DNA of 64,000 nt from Pararhizobium_B sp963760965 (lineage in GTDB: Bacteria > Pseudomonadota > Alphaproteobacteria > Rhizobiales > Rhizobiaceae): assembly GCA_963760965.1 (NCBI GenBank), contig CAVXEW010000013.1:372001-436000 (forward strand), read 5' to 3'. Of this stretch, positions 16,538 through 22,666 are shown in pieces. Within the stretch, counting starts at the first letter, position 1. Each line of letters begins with the position of its first letter. Under the pieces are notes generated by a model that did not search any database, had not been told where the DNA came from, and worked only from the letters and a program-made list of their open reading frames with translations. The position numbers were made by a program, and so were the translations under genes.

Positions 16538-16929
16538 TTTTTCCGCCTTTCTGCCAGATATTCCTTTATGTGGCGCCAGGTTTCGGGCTGCAAGTCGGCC
16601 GATTGGCGGAGGAGGGCGACTCCGTCCTCCGTCTCCAGCCGCGCTTCCTCTCCGTAGATGTCGTCGAGCCAGTCGAGAATGACCGCGTAGCTGTGGTCGT
16701 CGATGCAGGGCGGCAGCGGGACGGGCGAGGGCGAGCCGTCGACCAGGGGGCCGGAGCAGTGCCTGGCCCGGCGGCAGTTCCGGTAGAAGCAGCGCATGTC
16801 CCACATGAGGAAGGCGTCGGAGGCATGGCGGAAGGTCTCGACGGCGCTTTCGGCCTGGCGCTCCCTGCGCCGCTCGCGGCGGGCCTTGCGGACTTCGCGG
16901 TCCCGGTCGGCGGATCCTGGTTTGGGCAT
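16528..16929 (-). CDS. Conserved-looking hypothetical protein with a Cys cluster
   Basis: 133 aa, no signal peptide. The N-terminus is highly charged (REVRKARRERRRERQ). The middle has four cysteines in MRCFYRNCRRARHCSG and PPCIDD, spaced in a way that could bind a metal, followed by a soluble acidic helix (LDWLDDIYGEEARLE) and a basic end (EYLAERRKKCP). I do not recognise a named family, though proteins of this look occur in rhizobia. Translationally overlapped with the Tyr-rich lipoprotein gene, so the two are probably one transcript. Confidence 0.7.
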   Translation of the reverse strand: MPKPGSADRDREVRKARRERRRERQAESAVETFRHASDAFLMWDMRCFYRNCRRARHCSGPLVDGSPSPVPLPPCIDDHSYAVILDWLDDIYGEEARLETEDGVALLRQSADLQPETWRHIKEYLAERRKKCP

Positions 16930-17650
16930 GGTTCTTCCTTTCCGGCGGGCGCGCCGCCGCGTTCTCTCGCCCGGTTGCGGGCAGAGGCATGGCTGGTGAG
17001 ATCCGGGAGCGGGGCGCGAGGGCCGTGCCTTCCGAATGGTTAGTTTTATGTGGCGCGGTCCCCCGCGCCCCGCCGGCGTTCGTCACAGGAACATCCCGCG
17101 AGGGCATCCTGCTACCAGACCGCGGATTCCGCCCTCTGCGGAGATCCGGGCAGCCGGCGGCAACCTGCCGCCGACGGCCCTTCACCCCTTGCACGCCCCG
17201 AAGGCGAACCGGCTCGTAGTGGCCGGGGGAGCTTGAACCCGAAGCCTCTCCGGCCGGAGCGCACGTTAAGCCCCGACGGAAGCGCCGGTCCCCCCCAGCA
17301 TCCGGACGTCTCGCGAATACTCCCGAGCGAAGGGGACGGCAAAGTGTAGCCCGGCCCGAAAAGGCGGGGATGAAATCACGCGCAAAGCCCGGCTTTCCGG
17401 GCAGGAACCGCCGAAATCATCCCCGCTTCGGGGGGTGCGGGATCGTTTGCGGGGGGGGGGCGGCGGTCAAGATCGGCGATGCCGCGTCCGCCGAAGACCT
17501 CCTGCGCAACGCCCTCGGCCGGCGCCCTGCCTGTCGGCGGATTGGAGCGGCCGCAGGATTTCAAGGGCGATATCGACGAATTACGTGAATGCTGTTTTTG
17601 CGAGCCGCTTGGGAGGGTCGCAGAGCGCGTATTTTTGGCGATGTGGGTTT
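16930..17650. other. 721-base region without a supported gene
   Basis: GC-rich until about 17570, then AT-richer as the accessory segment begins. No frame here reads like a protein. It contains several GC palindromes, a run of ten G at 17451-17460, and a nested inverted repeat listed separately. No tRNA, SRP RNA or tmRNA motif was found. Confidence 0.55.
17364..17426. other. Nested inverted repeats, possible structured RNA or cruciform
   Basis: Outer arms GCGGGGATGA (17364-17373) and TCATCCCCGC (17417-17426) are perfect; inside them GCCCGG-CTTT-CCGGGC (17387-17402) makes a second perfect stem. The whole resembles a stem, internal loop and apical hairpin. No T-run follows and no neighbouring gene explains it. 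Function unknown. Confidence 0.5.
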
Positions 17651-18244
17651 CTAGGGTGCCAAATTTGCAGCCTCGTCTATCAGGCCGGAAAGATATCGCA
17701 TCATTAGCGTTGCCACGGTCAGCGGACTTGCGTCAGACAGCTTTTTCCCAAGATGCTCCGCTGGAGGGTCGAAACTGTCGCCGAACCGATCGTCTTTGAC
17801 AGTGATGAGTCTCGGGTGAGCGTTTTGAATCTCAACGGTCGGAAATCTTCCTTCAACTGGGAGAATCTCGCCGCGAACGTGGCCACCGCCAATGGTCAAG
17901 CTCTTGATGTAGACTGACTCACCTCCAACGCCTATGGCAATATGTCCCGGAACGGGTTCGGCGACAGGTTCAATGCCATGCTCGTCAGCGTTTCTCGCTT
18001 GAACCATGTACCGGACCAATGGATCTTTTCGGGCTTGTTTCTTTTTCGAGAAGAACCATTGCTTTGTGGTTGCGTCTGACAGTGCGCCTTTCTCAAGGAT
18101 GGAGAAGATGCTGTTAGCGGCGAGCAGGAAGTCAGTCCATGCCTCGGAGAAGGCGTCAAAGTTCTGGCTCTTGCAGAGCTTATCAAGGGCCTGATTGGCC
18201 CGGGCCAATCGTATGCGGGATTTTTGGATAGCGGCTTTTTTCAT
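17651..18244 (-). CDS. Hypothetical protein of the accessory segment
   Basis: 197 aa, soluble. The N-terminal third is helical (KSRIRLARANQALDKL; AWTDFLLAANSIFSILEKGA), then DPLVRYMVQARNADEHGIEP, a beta-rich middle (GHIAIGVGGESVYIKSLTIGGG) and a helical end. The RNADEH motif and overall plan resemble hypothetical proteins I have seen in scattered proteobacterial genomes, without known role. Codon use is less GC-biased than in the flanks, a sign of transfer. The start ATG (18244) shares a CATG with a small plus-strand gene. Confidence 0.72.
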   Translation of the reverse strand: MKKAAIQKSRIRLARANQALDKLCKSQNFDAFSEAWTDFLLAANSIFSILEKGALSDATTKQWFFSKKKQARKDPLVRYMVQARNADEHGIEPVAEPVPGHIAIGVGGESVYIKSLTIGGGHVRGEILPVEGRFPTVEIQNAHPRLITVKDDRFGDSFDPPAEHLGKKLSDASPLTVATLMMRYLSGLIDEAANLAP

Positions 18245-18413
18245 GAGTGGACCTGAAAAAGACGAAAACCAGGAAAAGGGCGACGAGGTTTTGAGACGAT
18301 TGCTCAAGACCTCACCAGACAAAACGCGCAAGTCTGGCACAAGCCAGAAGGGCGAAAAGAAACCGAGCGGCTCTCCCGCAAAGAATCGCCGCTCGGAAGG
18401 GTCTAACGACTAG
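18243..18413 (+). CDS. Small acidic/basic soluble protein, 56 aa
   Basis: Starts MSGPEKDENQEKGDEVLRRL and continues LKTSPDKTRKSGTSQKGEKK, ending in Ser/Lys-rich sequence. The DEVLRRLLKT core recalls many small unannotated proteins of accessory regions where it is usually followed by PP and a basic tail. No membrane segment and no clear Shine-Dalgarno; the start lies inside the CATG that also starts the divergent 197-aa gene. It converges with the 36-aa gene, six bases apart. Real but function unknown; moderate confidence. Confidence 0.5.
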   Translation: MSGPEKDENQEKGDEVLRRLLKTSPDKTRKSGTSQKGEKKPSGSPAKNRRSEGSND

Positions 18414-18418
18414 CGCCG

Positions 18419-18529
18419 TTATTTCCTTTTGATGGTCTCAACGACGTGTGTGCGAGGCTTGTTTACTGCGGTTTTCACCGTCGTAAAGCGGCCAGACACG
18501 GCGCTGCGACCGACTTTGATCTTGGTCAT
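18419..18529 (-). CDS. 36-aa small protein with a perfect ribosome binding site
   Basis: Frame MTKIKVGRSAVSGRF...HVVETIKRK, 36 codons plus stop. AAAGGAGGTGA stands 5 bases before the ATG, the strongest ribosome binding site in the region. The pattern (basic start, SGRF, then T-rich helix, THVVETI at the end) matches a family of very small proteins often found in mobile or accessory segments of proteobacteria, function unknown, possibly DNA-binding or antitoxin-like. It is too short for most gene finders. Downstream of the 59-aa gene on the same strand, 101 bases away. Confidence 0.75.
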   Translation of the reverse strand: MTKIKVGRSAVSGRFTTVKTAVNKPRTHVVETIKRK

Positions 18530-18630
18530 CGACTTCACCTCCTTTCACGGGCAGTGGCCCGCGCTTAAAGGCGTGCTCGCAAGGTGTGGCGAACGAATCG
18601 CAAGATCAGTTAAGGATGATGAAAGGCGCT

Positions 18631-18810
18631 CTACTCAGAGTTGAGTCTTTTTAGCTTCCTCTTGTGGAGGAGTTTCCTCGCTTTCTGCTTAAGCGTACGC
18701 GGCTTTGTCGGTCCGCCGATAGGTATGAGAATTGGCACGACCAGAACGGGAACGCCCTTTCCGATAAGGGCCACTATCATTCCAAAATAAGTGAAATGGC
18801 TAAAAGCCAT
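18631..18810 (-). CDS. 59-aa small membrane protein with basic tail
   Basis: Frame starts MAFSHFTYFGMIVALIG, continues with a hydrophobic stretch (VPVLVVPILIPIGG, about residues 20-33), and ends in a strongly basic amphipathic tail (KPRTLKQKARKLLHKRKLKRL). One transmembrane helix with a cytoplasmic basic tail is the simplest reading; a membrane-acting toxin or small anchoring protein is possible. No good ribosome binding site at ATG 18810. Lies between the 36-aa gene and the toxin-antitoxin pair. Confidence 0.5.
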   Translation of the reverse strand: MAFSHFTYFGMIVALIGKGVPVLVVPILIPIGGPTKPRTLKQKARKLLHKRKLKRLNSE

Positions 18811-19026
18811 ATGGATGGAGTAGCTGCTCGAGTCATCGCGTGATGCAGAACGCTATGTTTGATCTGATCGTTTCGCGGGTCTAAACACCTGCGTTGGGTC
18901 CAGAAAAGTTTATTCGTTGATTGGGCCGATCCCGACCTCTTCCTGCTGGCGAATAATTCTGCCAAACGGCCGGTCTGCAACGCCTTGGTAAGAGGCGAAT
19001 GGACTGTCCCATGCGTCAAAAATGCT

Positions 19027-19050
19027 ACCTTGCGCGTTGTTCCGCAAGGT
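19027..19050 (+). promoter_or_regulatory. MerR-type dyad operator before the toxin-antitoxin operon
   Basis: ACCTTGCG, 8-base spacer, CGCAAGGT: a perfect dyad 27 bases before the antitoxin ATG. MerR-family proteins bind dyads of the ACCTT-N-AAGGT kind lying inside the promoter. A possible -35 TTGCGC (19030-19035) and -10 TACGAT (19052-19057), 16 bases apart, overlap it, so autoregulation by the antitoxin is likely. Inference from sequence only. Confidence 0.65.
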
Positions 19051-19077
19051 CTACGATGCCCAAAAGGGGGAACAGCA

Positions 19078-19722
19078 ATGATCGATGCGCCGCGAACGGC
19101 TGTCATATCGGCATTCACCGAAGATCAGGTCGCACGTCTCACAGGGATTACCGTGCATCGCCTTCGGTACTGGGATCAGACAGCATTTTTCTCTCCGAGC
19201 TTTGCCGCAGAGAACCGCAGGGTAGCGTTCAGCCGAGTCTATTCGTTCATGGATGTGGCTGCACTTCGGGTGCTGTCGGTCCTGATTTCGCAGCATAATG
19301 TCCCCGTCCAGCACCTTCGGCAGGTGTCCGCTCGTCTCGGCAGCATGGACAACAATGCGTGGACTCGTACAACTCTCTACGTGATGAATCGTAAAGTCAT
19401 TTTTGATGATCCGCAGGACGGGCGGCAGCGCGAAATTGTCAGTGGTCAATACATGATCGGAATACCGCTTGAGCGTGTCGTATCTGATACGCGTCGCGAC
19501 GTTCGAGCACTTTCTCTGCGGTCCGAAGACCAGATTGGTAAAGTGTCGCGAAACAGACGAATATCACACAATTCGCCAGTTGTTTCGGGCACCCGCATCA
19601 CAGTCAAGAGTATCAAGGATTTCGCTGAGGCTGGATTTTCGCCAGAGCAGATAGTCAGGGAATATCCAACGCTCACAGTGGACGACGTGAGGGCAATATT
19701 GGGGAATGATCGGGCAGCGTGA
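19078..19722 (+). CDS. Antitoxin: MerR-like HTH fused to DUF433
   Basis: 214 aa. Residues about 10-75 form a MerR-type HTH (FTEDQVARLTGITVHRLRYWDQT); the C-terminal 60 residues are DUF433 (NSPVVSGTRITVKSIKDFAEAGFSPEQIVREYPTL then VDDVRAIL). DUF433 proteins pair with DUF5615 PIN-like toxins as type II systems. The usual antitoxin is only DUF433, about 75 aa; this longer MerR-fused form fits autorepression at the dyad upstream. AAGGGGGAA precedes ATG 19078. The stop overlaps the toxin start (GTGA). Less GC-biased codons than flanks. Confidence 0.85.
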   Translation: MIDAPRTAVISAFTEDQVARLTGITVHRLRYWDQTAFFSPSFAAENRRVAFSRVYSFMDVAALRVLSVLISQHNVPVQHLRQVSARLGSMDNNAWTRTTLYVMNRKVIFDDPQDGRQREIVSGQYMIGIPLERVVSDTRRDVRALSLRSEDQIGKVSRNRRISHNSPVVSGTRITVKSIKDFAEAGFSPEQIVREYPTLTVDDVRAILGNDRAA

Positions 19723-20120
19723 CGGACGAGAAGGAGCGACTTAGTTTTTTCCTGGATGAAGGTGTACCAGACAGTGTAGGTCGGGAATGCGCGGATGCTG
19801 GGCACGATGTGATCTATCTTCGCGAATGCATAGCAACCGGATCTCCGGATGACTTGGTATGCGTCGCCGCTGAGCAGAATAAGGCTATTCTGATCGCCTG
19901 CGATGGCGACATGAAACAGCTGGTAAGAAAATTTGGGATCGGGAATGGCCGTTTCAAGAAACTAAGCCTCGTTAAGCTCTCGGTCAATTCGCCCTTGGCA
20001 GCTCCTCGCATGAAGCAAGCAATGTCACTCATTGAGCATGAATGGGCAATCAGTGAGACAAAGGCTGCGAGACGCATCTTTATCGAAGTCGGCAATCATT
20101 CAATACGAACAGTCCGATAA
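19719..20120 (+). CDS. Toxin: DUF5615 PIN-like protein
   Basis: 133 aa, GTG start within the antitoxin stop. N-terminal LSFFLDEGVPDSVGRECADAGHDV matches DUF5615 (DExV followed by LxxxGHDV), with the acidic residues of the PIN-like site at LDEGVP, the later DDLVCVAAEQNKAILIACDGD and an Asp near there. PIN proteins are RNases, and in this family toxicity is inferred by homology. The C-terminal third is less conserved. Coupled translation and the neighbour make the pair convincing. Confidence 0.83.
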   Translation: MTDEKERLSFFLDEGVPDSVGRECADAGHDVIYLRECIATGSPDDLVCVAAEQNKAILIACDGDMKQLVRKFGIGNGRFKKLSLVKLSVNSPLAAPRMKQAMSLIEHEWAISETKAARRIFIEVGNHSIRTVR

Positions 20121-20532
20121 ACTTGCGTCACGGGGCAATTGCCACCGCGAGTTTCTGGTCGCCTTCCAGAGCGGAACCGGGCCGGTTGCGGCGAGGGCGC
20201 CGGGCGTGCTGTCGATCCGAACAGGAATGTGGCCATTGCCGCGCCGGGCCGAACCGGCGCCGAGGCGCGGGCGCCCCATGCACTGGAGGGCCCCGCGCCG
20301 GTCCGGCGTGGCGGCTCCGGTGGCGACGCCTGCGGGAATGCGGTTCTGGCCGGCGGCGTTCGCCCGACGGTGCGTTCGCTTGACGGTGCGTTCACCGGGC
20401 GGGTTGCGATGGATCAACCTCTGCATGTGCCCATGGCGGGAAAACACGGGGGCGGGAGGTGCTTTCGCCTTCCGACCAGCAGCAAGCGGCCGCCTCGACG
20501 TTGCGGTGACCGCAACGGACAGGAGAAGACCG
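20121..20532. other. 412-base region without a recognised gene
   Basis: Marks the return from AT-richer to GC-rich sequence. Frames here are open by composition only and none reads as protein. A CAACGGACAGGAGAAGACCG stretch just before 20533 contains the ribosome binding site of the next gene. No promoter or attachment site was recognised. Confidence 0.5.
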
Positions 20533-21027
20533 ATGAAACAGACACTCCTCGCTTTGATCGCAACCGGCGCGCTCGCGCTGGCCGCCGCTCCGGCCGCGCT
20601 CGCGGCGGGCACGGCGCCGGCCGCGCCGCAACTGCAGACCCGCACTCTCTACGTGCTCGCCGACGAGCAGGGCCTCGTCGGGCCGGACGGCCAGCACCAC
20701 GATTCCTTCGTGCCCTCGAGCTTCGTCGTGAAGGCGGGAGAGCCGGTCAGGCTCGTCATCATCAACCGCGACGACATGATGCACACCTTCACCGACCCGG
20801 CGCTCGGGCTCAACGTGATCGTCAAGGCCGGCACCCACGAGAGCGGCAGCGACGCCGTCACGCCGTCCACGACCGTCGCCACCTTCACGCCCAAGAAGGC
20901 CGGGCAGTTCCGCTGGCACTGCAACATTCCCTGCGACAAGGGCGACGGCCATGGCTGGGCGATGTCCGGCGGCAAGGACGGCCGCGACCGCGACGGCTTC
21001 ATGGCCGGCTACGTCGTGGTGCTGTGA
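20533..21027 (+). CDS. Secreted cupredoxin with CuA-like site
   Basis: 164 aa with a Sec signal peptide (about 1-25, ending ALAAG). One cupredoxin domain follows. Candidate copper ligands: H84 (MMHTFTDP), C130, C134 (WHCNIPCD), H140 and M144 (GHGWAM). The HCNIPC motif is the CuA signature of cytochrome c oxidase subunit II, but the Cys-to-His spacing (five residues) is longer than the usual three, and there is no transmembrane anchor. A periplasmic electron carrier or copper handler is likely; no oxidase genes are nearby. AGGAGAAGACCG precedes ATG 20533. Confidence 0.82.
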   Translation: MKQTLLALIATGALALAAAPAALAAGTAPAAPQLQTRTLYVLADEQGLVGPDGQHHDSFVPSSFVVKAGEPVRLVIINRDDMMHTFTDPALGLNVIVKAGTHESGSDAVTPSTTVATFTPKKAGQFRWHCNIPCDKGDGHGWAMSGGKDGRDRDGFMAGYVVVL

Positions 21028-21086
21028 GCGGCGCGCGCGGCGCGGGGGCCGGTCGCGAAGGCGGCCGGCGCCGCGCCGGGTTGCTT

Positions 21087-21563
21087 TCAGGCGGATTTCC
21101 GCCCGGCCTGCGCGAGGCTCACCGTGTCGGAATGGCCGAAGCCGCGCGAATAGTCGAGCACGGAGATCACCTCGGGCCGCAGTTCGAAGACGGCGACGTC
21201 GGCCAGTTCGAGATCCTTCATCATGCCGCCATATTCGGGATATTTTTCCGGCAGCCGGTCGAACAGCATGCGGCGCACGAGGTCCGCGTCCCTCACCGGC
21301 ACGGCGCGCGCCGCCATGGAGAGGCCGCTGATGCCCATCGGCTCCCTGGTGTCGTGGTCGATGGTGAGCGACACGCGGTCGTCGCGGGCGAGGTTCCGCG
21401 CCTTCTGGCTGTCGCGCCCGCACATGAACCAGAGCCTGAGCCCGTCGCTGACATAGCCGACGGTGGTCGCCTGCGGCCAGCCGTCGGGCCTCAGCGTGGC
21501 GAGCGTCATGATGCGGTGCTCGTCGAGGATTTCCAGAATCTTCCGTCTGAGCGATTCGTCCAT
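21087..21563 (-). CDS. Pyridoxamine 5'-phosphate oxidase family protein
   Basis: 158 aa, split-barrel flavin-binding fold. ILDEHRIMTLATLRPDGWPQATTVGYVSDGLRLWF is the characteristic opening. Such proteins bind FMN, F420-like cofactors or heme; the reaction of this one is unknown. GGAGG is well spaced before ATG 21563. It converges on the cupredoxin gene with a 59-base gap. The 5' side is a tandem repeat. Confidence 0.85.
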   Translation of the reverse strand: MDESLRRKILEILDEHRIMTLATLRPDGWPQATTVGYVSDGLRLWFMCGRDSQKARNLARDDRVSLTIDHDTREPMGISGLSMAARAVPVRDADLVRRMLFDRLPEKYPEYGGMMKDLELADVAVFELRPEVISVLDYSRGFGHSDTVSLAQAGRKSA

Positions 21564-21644
21564 TGTCGGATGCCTCCGCTGGCGTCGCCCCGGCCCGCGG
21601 CCCGAACATGGACCGGAGCGCGCGGCGCGGCCTTGATCTTCCTC

Positions 21645-21743
21645 AACAACGCGGCGGCGGGGCCGCCTCGGGGATCTGCCGCAACGACGCGGCGGCCGGA
21701 CCGCCTCGGGGATCTGCCGCAACGACGCGGCGGCCGGGCCGCC
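21645..21743. repeat. 38-bp tandem repeat, 2.6 copies
   Basis: Unit B 21683-21720, a divergent unit A before it (21645-21682) and a partial unit C after (21721-21743). The units are GC-rich with partial palindromes (GGCGGCCGG, CCGCC). It fills the space between two minus-strand genes and may affect transcript structure; slippage in origin. Confidence 0.75.
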
Positions 21744-21765
21744 GCAGAGCGACCGGCCCGCGCCG

Positions 21766-22356
21766 TCACGGCCCGTTGACCAGTTCCAGCACCAGCCGGC
21801 GCATCGCGCCGTCCTCGCCCCATTCTTCCCTGTCGAAGGCGCGGCTGGCGGCCTTGTGGGCGGCGATGGTCTTCGCGAGATAGGCCTGCAGCTTCGCCCG
21901 CACCTTGCGGCAGCCGGGATCGGCGGGGGCGGTTAGCCCGGCCGAGAAGGCGGCGATGCGCTTCACCATTGCGACGATCGCGCGCCCGTGGACGCTCTCG
22001 TGCGCCGCGACCCCGGCCCGGAACCGCGCCCAGCTCCTGGCCACGGCCGGCGCAAGTTCCGCCGGCGCCTGCGGCAGGGTGGTGGTGACGGTCAGATGCG
22101 GCACCGCCACGGCCAGCACGCAGGCCCCGTCGGGGCGCGGCCGGTAGCGGCGCGTCCAGGTCAGGTCGAAGCGCGTGTGGGCGATGACGGTGCGGCCGGC
22201 GATTTCGGGGCCCTTCTCGCCGATGGAGCGGTAGAGCGCGAGCCCGGTCGCGCCGGCGACGGGGTAGGTGTCGGTCCGCTCCACCGGCTGCCACGCGGCG
22301 GCAAGGGCCGGGGCGGCGAAAAGCGGCAGCGAGAGGACGAGAAGGGCACGGCGCAT
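21766..22356 (-). CDS. DUF922 secreted protein with HExxH-like motif
   Basis: 196 aa. Signal peptide at the N-terminus (MRRALLVLSLPLFAAPALAA), then a DUF922 domain: TRFDLTWTRRYRP, PHLTVTTTLPQ, and the motif HESVHGR (HExxH) with a following helix. DUF922 is annotated as a putative zinc protease; the two histidines and the glutamate are present. Periplasmic. An in-frame ATG at 22371 is a possible alternative start. The role is not known. Confidence 0.78.
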   Translation of the reverse strand: MRRALLVLSLPLFAAPALAAAWQPVERTDTYPVAGATGLALYRSIGEKGPEIAGRTVIAHTRFDLTWTRRYRPRPDGACVLAVAVPHLTVTTTLPQAPAELAPAVARSWARFRAGVAAHESVHGRAIVAMVKRIAAFSAGLTAPADPGCRKVRAKLQAYLAKTIAAHKAASRAFDREEWGEDGAMRRLVLELVNGP

Positions 22357-22632
22357 GGCGCCAGCTTGCATGCGCCGGCGAAAGGCGCAAGCCGCATCGC
22401 CGGATGTGCGGCGGGACGGGAACCTCGAAGCCCGCCGCGCCCCTCGCGAGCCCGGTGGCCTGGCAGGGCACCCCGCCCTCGGGGCCGAGCGGATGCGCGC
22501 ACGGTCCGCCGCGCCTTGCGGATAGCCGGTCCCGCCGAACGCCGCGCCGGCGGTCGGGATCTGCCACTCGACATGGGTGGCAAATTTGAGATCGGGTCTG
22601 TTCAGAACTTCTCCAAGGGAGGCAATCCCAAA
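22357..22632. other. Intergenic space between the DUF922 gene and uvrB
   Basis: Together with the hairpin that follows it, 310 bases. No supported gene. Frames open by GC content only. It should hold the promoter of the DUF922 gene, which was not recognised. Confidence 0.45.
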
Positions 22633-22666
22633 GGGCTGGTTTGAGTATCGCCGACCAAACCGGCCC
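22633..22666 (-). terminator. Hairpin just after the uvrB stop
   Basis: On the minus strand GGGCCGGTTTG (22666-22656) pairs with CAAACCAGCCC (22643-22633) with one mismatch and a 12-base loop, followed by TTTGGG. It starts at the base after the stop codon. A weak T-run makes it a probable terminator. Confidence 0.55.

Noticed and set aside
16930..17363. Possible structural RNA (SRP RNA, tmRNA or RNase P)
   Set aside because: The GC-rich hairpins do not match the conserved cores of any of these RNAs.
18777..19118. 113-codon minus-strand frame across the toxin-antitoxin promoter
   Set aside because: Overlaps the dyad and the antitoxin start and has no family features.
20139..21779. Very long plus-strand frames over the cupredoxin and its neighbours
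   Set aside because: Arg-rich shadow frames of GC-rich genes; the real gene has a signal peptide and metal ligands in another frame.
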